From Fidelibacterota bacterium (lineage in GTDB: Bacteria; Marinisomatota; Marinisomatia; Marinisomatales; UBA1611), in contig NZKX01000061.1 of assembly GCA_002694025.1 (NCBI GenBank), forward strand, positions 1 through 7,123: a stretch of DNA of 7,123 nucleotides, written 5' to 3'. Of the stretch, positions 1 through 5,657 are shown piece by piece (position 1 is the stretch's first letter; each line of letters begins with the position of its first letter). Made by a program: the position numbers and the translations under genes. Under the pieces are notes generated by a model that did not search any database, was not told the origin of the DNA, and saw nothing but the letters and a program-made list of their open reading frames with translations.

Positions 1-53
1 GCACCTTGGCGTTTCCATTCATTTACATCTTCTGGTGTATACTTATTTTTCAT
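1..53 (-). CDS. 5' end of an unidentified gene, cut by the window edge
   Basis: An ATG at 53 opens a frame that reads MKNKYTPEDVNEWKRQG and then leaves the window, so only the first 17 codons are seen. The residues are polar and look like ordinary cytoplasmic protein; there is no signal peptide or membrane segment. The frame is also open upstream, back to a TAA at 118-116, but that stretch has no ATG, GTG or TTG start and overlaps a promoter-like sequence, so I prefer the ATG at 53. No clear Shine-Dalgarno sequence precedes it. I cannot name the family from so few residues. It is probably a separate transcription unit from the MauE gene upstream, because 123 bases and a candidate promoter lie between them. 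Confidence 0.55.
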   Translation of the reverse strand, partial: MKNKYTPEDVNEWKRQG

Positions 54-77
54 TTTATATATCTTTTGGTCTAAATA

Positions 78-108
78 ATTATAAATTAAAGGATAGCTCT
101 TTGCCCAA
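78..108 (-). promoter_or_regulatory. Candidate sigma-70-type promoter for the left-edge gene
   Basis: The minus strand carries a perfect TATAAT at 83-78 and a TTGGGC at 108-103 as a weak -35 box. The spacing is 19 bases, longer than the usual 17. The expected transcript start is near 71, leaving a leader of about 18 bases before the ATG at 53. The region is AT-rich, so a chance TATAAT is possible, but the position fits. The sequence does not show which sigma-factor consensus this host uses. Confidence 0.4.
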
Positions 109-113
109 AGCGG

Positions 114-139
114 TTAGTAAATTTTTGTCTAGTTACTAA
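114..139. repeat. Short inverted repeat upstream of the left-edge promoter
   Basis: TTAGTAA at 114-120 and TTACTAA at 133-139 are exact reverse complements separated by 12 bases. The pair lies just upstream of the candidate -35 box and about 40 bases after the MauE stop codon. It could be an operator half-site pair or a weak hairpin at the end of the MauE transcript. The stem is only 7 A/T-rich pairs and no T-run follows on the minus strand, so it is not a convincing intrinsic terminator. It may be chance. Confidence 0.2.
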
Positions 140-176
140 TCAAAATAAGTAAATTGTTAAAATAGACATAACTTTT

Positions 177-614
177 TTATTGAAGGTTAGAAAAATACAT
201 AATTCTATCCTTGTTTTTAAATACAAAAACACATCCAAATAGAAGTAGGAAATTTTCAAAAAGTTTTCCGTAACCAACCATCTGCCCTTCTTTAAGACCA
301 CAACCGCACTCTATATTAAATCCTCTAACCATTGCTTGAAAAACTAATAAATTAAAAACTATTAATAGAAAACCTGATAGAAAAGAATTTGCTTTTATCT
401 TGATGCCCGCAATTAAACCTAATCCAATAAATAACTCAAGCCATGGTAATATGATTGCTACGGTATTCTCGAGCCCAAAGGGAACTGCGTGATAGTTCGC
501 TATTTCTCTAGAAAAATTCCCGGGATCTAGAATTTTGCTATAACAAGCCACAATAAATACAACTCCGATAATGAATCGTAAAAGCAGATCCATGTATGGA
601 AATATTTTATTCAT
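177..614 (-). CDS. MauE/DoxX-family redox-associated integral membrane protein
   Basis: A 145-residue membrane protein with four predicted helices at about 8-25, 51-70, 76-95 and 117-133. The first helix starts LLLRFIIGVVF, and the K27/D30 region after it resembles the DoxX/MauE family pattern. Between helices three and four lies a Cys-Gly-Cys motif (C103, C105) followed by GYGKLFEN, the arrangement seen in MauE-like proteins. MauE is needed for methylamine dehydrogenase maturation, and relatives are thought to support disulfide or thiol chemistry in the envelope; the substrate here is unknown. I chose the ATG at 614 over the ATG at 638, because 614 gives a normal N-terminus (MNKIFPYMDLLL) and an 8-base ATGAATAA overlap with the rhodanese stop, typical of translational coupling. 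It is the last gene of the probable operon. No methylamine dehydrogenase genes are in view, so a true Mau role is unlikely. Confidence 0.82.
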   Translation of the reverse strand: MNKIFPYMDLLLRFIIGVVFIVACYSKILDPGNFSREIANYHAVPFGLENTVAIILPWLELFIGLGLIAGIKIKANSFLSGFLLIVFNLLVFQAMVRGFNIECGCGLKEGQMVGYGKLFENFLLLFGCVFVFKNKDRIMYFSNLQ

Positions 615-1101
615 TTTGAACCTGAGGATAATCTGCATCTACCCATTCTTGCCACCCACCTTTAAATAATAAAATATTACTAAACCCGATTGACTGAAAC
701 TCATAAGACAAATCCTCACTTGATCCACAATCGCTATCACTACAATAGACTACGAATTGCTCATCAATTTCAATCTTTTTTTCTAATTGCTCAACAAGAG
801 AATCAAAATCATCGCTACATATGGCATTTGGAATGTGCCCATCATTATAAAATTCCTCAGCCCTTGCATCAATGAATAGTACATTTTTATCGAACAATTC
901 CTTAGCAATTTTTATATCAATTCCGGTGATAGTAGGTTCTGAACTTTCTGTTTGAAGATTTTCTAAGTTAGAAATTACTTCAACCTTTTGTTTAACATAA
1001 GCTAGTGGATTACTTCTTAATTGATTAAAAACAATGGATACAATGGTACTTAAAAAAACAATATATGTGATTTGTGAGTAGAGATTACGTAGTTCTTTCA
1101 T
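607..1101 (-). CDS. Membrane-anchored rhodanese-domain protein (sulfur/thiol transfer)
   Basis: A 164-residue protein with one N-terminal hydrophobic segment (about 10-26) that should anchor it, a linker to about 57, and a single rhodanese domain from about 60 to 158. Family marks are FIDAR at 76-80, GHIPNAI at 88-94, VVYC ending at C120, and the C-terminal GGWQEW at 148-153. C120 sits where the catalytic cysteine of rhodaneses belongs. The loop is CSDSDCGSS, with a second cysteine five residues on (C125), instead of the common single-cysteine CxxGxR loop, which suggests disulfide or persulfide chemistry rather than classical thiosulfate transfer. The start shares one base with the stop of the YceI gene (TAATG), and no ribosome binding site is seen, so translation is probably coupled. 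It also overlaps the following MauE/DoxX gene. With a membrane anchor and a polar body, the domain most likely faces the periplasm, but this orientation is inferred. Confidence 0.87.
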   Translation of the reverse strand: MKELRNLYSQITYIVFLSTIVSIVFNQLRSNPLAYVKQKVEVISNLENLQTESSEPTITGIDIKIAKELFDKNVLFIDARAEEFYNDGHIPNAICSDDFDSLVEQLEKKIEIDEQFVVYCSDSDCGSSEDLSYEFQSIGFSNILLFKGGWQEWVDADYPQVQNE

Positions 1102-1748
1102 TAGTTAAATATAAGGGTAGCTCCAACTTGAACTTCGTCTAATATTAACCTATCTCCTAAGTTTTCAAAGAATTTACCAGAGCCGTATCTGACATCATAA
1201 ATAGAACGATCAAAAACCATATCTGCATTTATTTTAAGCTTAGGAGATGTCTCAAATATTTGTGCGTTGAATTTGAGTGGGTGTGTAATATTTTTTATAG
1301 TCAAATCAGACACTACTGATAATTTATTCTCGCTAATATTTTTCATGTTTGATTTAAACTCAATAGAAGCAGTTGGGAATTTAATAACGTCAAAAAAGTC
1401 TTCATTTTTTAAATGCCTTTCAAGGCTTTTCTTTCCTCCACCCTGTAGGTCAGAAACAGATATTGAAGTCATATCAATATCAAATTTTCCATAAATAGAT
1501 CCATCATTCCCAATCTCTAAAATGCCACTTTTTAAATCAATTGTTCCATCATGCCCTGAAGAAATTTTTCTACCAATCCAGGTTAAGTTACTTGAACCAA
1601 TATCTGCTCTGTAATTTCCAGACGATATAACTAATTCAGTATTTAGATCCGTTCTAGAAGTAGCATTTTCCTTCTTTTGACTACAAGACATTACTATAGC
1701 TAAAGAAGCAAATACGATTTTAGTAAATCTTAAACTTTTATATTGCAT
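1101..1748 (-). CDS. YceI-family lipoprotein (lipocalin-like isoprenoid/lipid binder)
   Basis: A 215-residue protein. Residues 8-21 form a lipoprotein signal ending VMSC, so C22 is the likely lipidated residue. The YceI domain runs from about 45 to the C-terminus. Typical marks are HLKNEDFFDV at 112-121, the following FPTASIEF, DLTIKNITHPLKF at 148-160, and the closing DRSIYDVRYGSG then LGDRLILDEV (180-206). YceI proteins form a lipocalin-like barrel; the structure known from Thermus binds polyisoprenoid, and many act in the periplasm with quinone- or cytochrome-linked membrane proteins. Ligand and role here are not shown. The ATG is preceded by AAAAGGA about six bases upstream, the clearest ribosome binding site in the window. 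It starts 19 bases after the last base of the nuclease stop and runs into the rhodanese gene with a one-base overlap, so it is part of the same probable operon. Confidence 0.9.
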   Translation of the reverse strand: MQYKSLRFTKIVFASLAIVMSCSQKKENATSRTDLNTELVISSGNYRADIGSSNLTWIGRKISSGHDGTIDLKSGILEIGNDGSIYGKFDIDMTSISVSDLQGGGKKSLERHLKNEDFFDVIKFPTASIEFKSNMKNISENKLSVVSDLTIKNITHPLKFNAQIFETSPKLKINADMVFDRSIYDVRYGSGKFFENLGDRLILDEVQVGATLIFN

Positions 1749-1749
1749 T

Positions 1750-1762
1750 TATTTTCCTTTTA
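1750..1762 (-). promoter_or_regulatory. Ribosome binding site of the YceI gene
   Basis: The minus strand reads CTAAAAGGAAAATAAATG, with the AGGA core about six bases before the ATG. It supports the chosen start. It stands out because most other starts in the window have no recognisable Shine-Dalgarno sequence. Confidence 0.5.
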
Positions 1763-1767
1763 GAAAT

Positions 1768-3777
1768 TTATTTAATATAAAGAAGTTTTTTTGTATCTGA
1801 AAAACTTCCTGCCTCTATGCGGCAAATATACATTCCTCCAGAGATGATTTCACCTAGATCATTTCTACCATTCCAACTTAAGGAATATCGCCCAATATTT
1901 TGATGTTCGTTCACTAATGTGATAATTTTTCTGCCTTTTATGTCATATACTATTAATGATACATGACCTTCTTTGGAAATTTGATAACTAATTTTTGTAG
2001 TTGGGTTAAAAGGATTTGGAAAATTCTGATCCAGAGAATAATGCATAGAAAAGCGATTTTGACTGAGCTCTAAATCTCCAATAAACAATTCTTGCGGTAG
2101 CCCGCCATTGCTAGCAACAGAAAAGCCATCTGAGTCAGTGGCAATGACTCCCCAAAAGTATCTAGAATTACTTTCTAGAAATAATGTTAATGAAGTATCT
2201 GACTGAATAACCTCGCTATAGACATAATTACTTGAATCCAACCAATCCTCTTCGGTTTCAACATAAACAATTTGGTAGTTAAACCGTTCTATTGGATCCG
2301 GATCTATCGGCCTATTCCAGATAAACTGTATTTCAGAATTTTCATGGACAGATTGATTAGCAGGAAAAACCGTAGCAAAAGCCATTGGGGCCTCAGGATA
2401 CTGATCTGTATAAAAAAAGGAACTATCTGATGATGAAACAATTCCATTGAGATCTATGGCCTGTACATACCATGTTAAAATTGAATTATCAATTAAATTA
2501 GATTGTGGCTGATACCAATTAGTATCTAAATCAACATGCTCCCAAATGCCTGAAGAATTAGCTTCGATATACATTTTGTAAGTTATTTCATCTAAGGGAT
2601 CAGGGTCTAAAGATTCAGTCCAATAAAATCCTGGAGATAAAGTAGACTGAATGCTACCTGTAATGGGTGCAATTAATGTAGGCAGACTTGGGGTTTCATT
2701 TGTAATGTTTGTGTAGAACGATTGATACCCTTCTTGATTTAAAGTTTGTAAACCATCAATATCCTCAGCAAGGACTTGCCAATATATAATAGAATTATCA
2801 GGTAATGGTTCCGTAATTAGAAAAAAAGTATCTAACTCTGCATAATAGGTAGTTATACCTGGCTCCGGAGTATCAATAATTAAGCTGTAAAATACACTAT
2901 CCTGATATTCTTCACTTCTAGAAGAAGTCCATATAAATTGAGGGTTTAGGGTATTTACCTCAATATTATTTGCAGGATATAATAAGGAAAATGAATCAGG
3001 CGGACTTCCTCCGCTACCTTGATTAGATAGCCATATTCTTCTTGCTAAACTAGAATCAATAATAAACGGATTTGGGTAACCTTCTTGATATGATCCAATC
3101 AACCATGTCCTATCTAGTTCTTCTTGATTAGATGGATCAAATACATGCCAATCAAAGAGTGTATTTTTTTGTGTATTCCAGAAATTAGTATCTGCTTCCT
3201 CATGGTATATTGCATAAAAATAGAACATTGCACGAGCAGCATTTCCTTTATGATCTTCCCTAGGCTCAAATAAGGGTACATCGCCGTTTAGCTTCTCAGC
3301 ATATTGATCGATAAATTCAGTTGGGATTGTATTTTGAGAATAATCATTTCTATACCATGTGTCAGTTTCCTGATCATTTATCTCGGAATAAGGATGATTA
3401 CCTCGTGAAGAATTTACATTTGACTTGCAAGGGTACAAATGGTGCAAATCACTCTTTTGAGGTTCTTCGCTTGCGCCCATACTTTGAGGCCAGGTATGTT
3501 CACAGTTTATTCCTTGATTATAGGCATTTGTACTTGGGTCTTGTGTGACGTCTAAGGTGATTGTAAACCCTGAGTATACGCATGCCAGTTGGTTGTTTTC
3601 TTCTAAATCAATTTCTCCATAAAGTATATCTCTAGCGTTAGCATACCCTAATGTAGTTGATGTTTTATAATTATCTCTAACATAACTAAGTAGTTCTTGG
3701 CCAAACATCCCCTCGCCTATGATTGTTTGAGAGAAGGATATGGTAAATAATGTTGGGATAATTAAATATTTAATCAC
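1768..3777 (-). CDS. Secreted endonuclease I (EndA/NucM family) with Fn3-like repeats and C-terminal sorting domain
   Basis: A 669-residue secreted nuclease. A signal peptide (about 1-17, ending FSQT) leads into an endonuclease I domain at about 20-250. Catalytic marks are CEHTWPQS at 92-99 (E93, H94), SDLHHLYP at 109-116, and NSSRGNHPY at 122-130, with KGNAARAMFYF at 177-187. This family cuts DNA and RNA nonspecifically using a bound metal ion. Three Fn3-like repeats follow at about 260-357, 362-457 and 462-565; their core tryptophans (W283, W386, W487) are about 102 residues apart, and the second and third share a DPDP motif. The last 90 residues contain FPNPFNPTTKISY (586-598) and a FlgD-like beta-sandwich ending SGGMYICRIE and KKLLYIK, matching type A sorting domains of the type IX secretion system. 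The start is GTG: no ATG precedes the signal peptide and a TAA lies two codons upstream. Probable role: extracellular or cell-surface nucleic acid degradation for nutrients. It is first in the four-gene operon. Confidence 0.92.
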   Translation of the reverse strand: MIKYLIIPTLFTISFSQTIIGEGMFGQELLSYVRDNYKTSTTLGYANARDILYGEIDLEENNQLACVYSGFTITLDVTQDPSTNAYNQGINCEHTWPQSMGASEEPQKSDLHHLYPCKSNVNSSRGNHPYSEINDQETDTWYRNDYSQNTIPTEFIDQYAEKLNGDVPLFEPREDHKGNAARAMFYFYAIYHEEADTNFWNTQKNTLFDWHVFDPSNQEELDRTWLIGSYQEGYPNPFIIDSSLARRIWLSNQGSGGSPPDSFSLLYPANNIEVNTLNPQFIWTSSRSEEYQDSVFYSLIIDTPEPGITTYYAELDTFFLITEPLPDNSIIYWQVLAEDIDGLQTLNQEGYQSFYTNITNETPSLPTLIAPITGSIQSTLSPGFYWTESLDPDPLDEITYKMYIEANSSGIWEHVDLDTNWYQPQSNLIDNSILTWYVQAIDLNGIVSSSDSSFFYTDQYPEAPMAFATVFPANQSVHENSEIQFIWNRPIDPDPIERFNYQIVYVETEEDWLDSSNYVYSEVIQSDTSLTLFLESNSRYFWGVIATDSDGFSVASNGGLPQELFIGDLELSQNRFSMHYSLDQNFPNPFNPTTKISYQISKEGHVSLIVYDIKGRKIITLVNEHQNIGRYSLSWNGRNDLGEIISGGMYICRIEAGSFSDTKKLLYIK

Positions 3778-3785
3778 TAATTAAA

Positions 3786-4035
3786 TTACAAAACCTTATC
3801 AATAACTTTATAATTATTATTGTCTTTAATGATAATTATAGTTTCTCTCCAGGTAATTCCATTTTAGCTTCCCAAGGTAGTGTTCTTTTACGTATTCAAT
3901 AGGAGTTCGTTAAGTTTGATAATATTCATTCTCGTCATCCGATTTGATTAGGGTAATATGGGCTTTGTCTAAATTATTGCTCCTGAGTAGAATAATAACA
4001 GCAGTGGTTTTTCTTAAACAATAATTTGCGAACTA
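3786..4035 (-). pseudogene. Decayed gene remnant upstream of the nuclease
   Basis: No intact frame is present, but protein-like text continues through three frames. From 4032 a frame runs 40 codons, including NNLDKAHITLIKSDDENEYY, to a TAA at 3912-3910. It then continues RTPIEYVKEHYLGKLKWN. Overlapping this, a second frame (3895-3839) reads RTLPWEAKMELPGE. A third frame then takes over and reads ETIIIIKDNNNYKVIDKVL before a TAA at 3788-3786. Joined across one frame change near 3846, the last two give a sensible C-terminus with alternating strand-like patterns. The NNLDKA segment followed by such strands recalls small NTF2-like or DUF4878-like proteins, but this is only a resemblance. The upstream end cannot be placed; a TAG sits at 4035-4033. 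The alternative is noncoding AT-rich sequence that happens to be open for 40 codons. Confidence 0.4.
3807..3835 (-). promoter_or_regulatory. Candidate promoter for the nuclease operon
   Basis: On the minus strand TTATCA at 3835-3830 and TATAAA at 3812-3807 are 17 bases apart, matching four of six and five of six positions of the sigma-70 consensus. A transcript would begin near 3800 and reach the GTG at 3777 after about 23 bases. The sequence is very AT-rich, so chance matches are expected. The promoter would lie inside the decayed gene. Confidence 0.28.
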
Positions 4036-4259
4036 TAGCTGAAGTTAAATAGTTTATTTATATAGCGGTGATATAATCAATATTATTAGAACTTAGGTGA
4101 TATGATAAACCATTTCTAATATAATGATCCAAAGTTTCCCTTCTAAATTTATAATTTTGTTTAAATCCCATAAATTCACAAAAAAGACAAAGGCTTTATT
4201 TTGAGTCTAGAAGATTTTAGCGGTTTGTGAGATTATTTTCTTGTGAGGATTTATATTTT
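4036..4259. other. Intergenic stretch with no supported gene
   Basis: This is the right half of the 482-base gap between the VC0807-family gene and the nuclease. On the minus strand it holds one small open frame, ATG at 4171 to TAA at 4060-4058, 37 codons, starting MGFKQNYKFRRE. It could be the front of the decayed gene to its left, or chance. A TTGTGAG direct repeat lies near the right end. A T-run on the minus strand (GTCTTTTTT, around 4182-4190) follows AGAC with a long loop, too weak to call a terminator. No tRNA or convincing structured RNA is seen. Confidence 0.4.
4225..4247. repeat. Short direct repeat TTGTGAG
   Basis: TTGTGAG occurs at 4225-4231 and 4241-4247, with nine bases between copies. 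The following bases (ATTATTTTC and GATTTATATT) are also loosely alike, so it may be an imperfect tandem duplication. It lies just after the stop codon of the VC0807-family gene. No function can be assigned. Confidence 0.3.
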
Positions 4260-5012
4260 TTATGTTCGAAGAAACTCTTCTTTTCTTAAACCCGTCAATC
4301 TTTCTACACCAGATATAAGGCCCATAAATCCTTTACCTAGAACTATCATAGTTGGAACTAGGACTGCTACATAACTGACCCAAGTCATCGTCGAAACTTC
4401 CTCATTAAATGAGGCTTCACCTGGGTTTGAAACTACGATTGTTGAAGCTAGGTAGAATTGTATAATAGAACTGATAATAAACCCTGAAATAAAATAATAT
4501 CCAGTTATTTTTAGCACCCTTTGAAACTCAGACTTAAAGTTTACGTCGATAGAGTTTTTAATAAGCTCTTTCTTAAACATATAGTCGTTAAAAAAAATGT
4601 TATTAAATGATTCACTTTTGAAAATGCTCATTAAAAATAAGGTGAACCCGATTATAAGAGGCAACAAGCCTTCTTTAATAATAAACCAATTTTTTGAAAG
4701 CCCAAGTTGCGAACCGAAAATACCAATGCCTCCAGTTAGAAGAATGTTTATGAAACCTAAAATAGAAATTATATTAATGTTTTTTCTAGTTAAAAAGTCA
4801 GATATAAAATATATAACTGGAAAGGCTAATGCGCTTCCAAAAACAAGGGATGAGTGGTTTACCGCACCCTCAAATGAATCAACACTTTCAAGCTCACCAA
4901 AGAAATTAGTTAACCATTTATTTCCATTCTTTAATATCAAAACTGGAATGCAAATATTAAATAACAAACTATAAAAAGGATTTTCACGTTTAAGATTACT
5001 ATTAGAATTCAT
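4260..5012 (-). CDS. VC0807-family multi-pass membrane protein of unknown function
   Basis: A 250-residue inner membrane protein with about six hydrophobic segments, near 13-28, 54-72, 81-100, 111-130, 168-192 and 208-226. The N-terminal half resembles the VC0807 family, which is distantly like septation protein A (IspZ). Marks are NPFYSLLFNICIPVLIL at 11-27, the SILGFINILLTGGIGIFG run at 83-100, and WFIIKEGLLPLIIG at 109-122. The C-terminal half has FYLAS then FNEEVSTMTWVSY at 202-214, also seen in that family. The biochemical role is not known. I saw no transport motif or enzyme active site. The ATG at 5012 lacks a ribosome binding site. It starts 51 bases after the CIA30 gene and could share its transcript. 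The family assignment rests on remembered motif resemblance. Confidence 0.68.
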   Translation of the reverse strand: MNSNSNLKRENPFYSLLFNICIPVLILKNGNKWLTNFFGELESVDSFEGAVNHSSLVFGSALAFPVIYFISDFLTRKNINIISILGFINILLTGGIGIFGSQLGLSKNWFIIKEGLLPLIIGFTLFLMSIFKSESFNNIFFNDYMFKKELIKNSIDVNFKSEFQRVLKITGYYFISGFIISSIIQFYLASTIVVSNPGEASFNEEVSTMTWVSYVAVLVPTMIVLGKGFMGLISGVERLTGLRKEEFLRT

Positions 5013-5063
5013 ATGTTTATATTTAACATAAAATTAAAAACCGGGAAACTTTTAAAGCATAAA

Positions 5064-5609
5064 TCACTTCAGGGATATTTTATCAATAAATAATGTAAAA
5101 TTTTCCTCAACCTTATTGCCAATTAGAATGCCTACTTCTACTATTGATTCTCCTTTAAATCTATCCATTCTCAATGACCTTCCACGAAACTGAGGTTCCA
5201 TCGTATGAATGGGAATTAATATTTCCTGCCATTCATTTTTGGCAAAAAAAGATTTTGAGTACACATGCCTATCATAGAAGTCAGATTTAATTCTTAATCG
5301 ATATTCTTTGTTGTCGCCGAAAGCAATAATTGAAATATACTTATATCCCAAGACATCAATTGCATCTACATTATATCTAATTGAGCTAAAACCACCATAG
5401 TTGTCTAAGGAAATAAAACCGCTAAATACTCCATGTCCTTCGTAGTTTATTCTTAAAGCCCCTTGCGATACACCGCCCATAACCCCATCATCTATTACTC
5501 TCCAATTTCTAAGACTGGAATTTTCTGAAAAGTCATAAACAACTTTAGCTTCCATTAGCGAAAATATGAAAAATATAATTTTGAAAAAGGTTAAATGTTT
5601 TCTCCACAT
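5064..5609 (-). CDS. Exported CIA30-domain protein
   Basis: A 181-residue protein with an N-terminal hydrophobic segment (about 7-18), likely a signal peptide cleaved near MEA-K (19-22), followed by a CIA30 domain over nearly the whole mature chain. Family marks are WRVIDDGVMGGVSQG at 36-50, FSGFISLDNYGGFSSIR at 62-78, and DNKEYRLRIK at 99-108. The C-terminal part has FRGR at 141-144, a GILIGNKVEENFTLFIDKI strand pair at 160-178, and the stop soon after. CIA30 (NDUFAF1) was first known as a mitochondrial complex I assembly factor; the fold is carbohydrate-binding-like, and many bacterial members are secreted with no link to complex I. No complex I genes are in this window, so an assembly role should not be assumed. 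It begins 48 bases after the CsgG-like gene stops, with no visible ribosome binding site. Confidence 0.88.
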   Translation of the reverse strand: MWRKHLTFFKIIFFIFSLMEAKVVYDFSENSSLRNWRVIDDGVMGGVSQGALRINYEGHGVFSGFISLDNYGGFSSIRYNVDAIDVLGYKYISIIAFGDNKEYRLRIKSDFYDRHVYSKSFFAKNEWQEILIPIHTMEPQFRGRSLRMDRFKGESIVEVGILIGNKVEENFTLFIDKISLK

Positions 5610-5657
5610 TCTAAATTACAAGACGATTATGTTACTATACTTACTAATTTAAAAAGA

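Noticed and set aside
615..638. Longer start for the MauE/DoxX gene at the ATG at 638.
   Set aside because: The extra eight residues are coded inside the rhodanese C-terminus and add nothing typical of the family; the ATG at 614 gives a standard N-terminus and a normal overlap.
690..875. Plus-strand open frame of 61 codons.
   Set aside because: It lies wholly opposite the rhodanese domain, whose motifs are clear; its product is low-complexity His/Gln/Asn text.
3778..4259. CRISPR array, tRNA or riboswitch in the largest gap.
   Set aside because: No regularly spaced repeats, no cloverleaf-like arms and no known riboswitch core were seen; only one 7-base direct repeat is present.
4597..4974. 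Plus-strand open frame of 125 codons.
   Set aside because: It is antisense to the VC0807-family membrane protein and has no recognisable features of its own.
5013..5063. Intrinsic terminator between the CIA30 and VC0807-family genes.
   Set aside because: A T-rich stretch follows CCCGG on the minus strand, but no stem of useful length can be formed.
5064..5609. CIA30 gene as evidence for a respiratory complex I assembly locus.
   Set aside because: No complex I genes lie nearby and the protein appears exported, so the mitochondrial role cannot be transferred.
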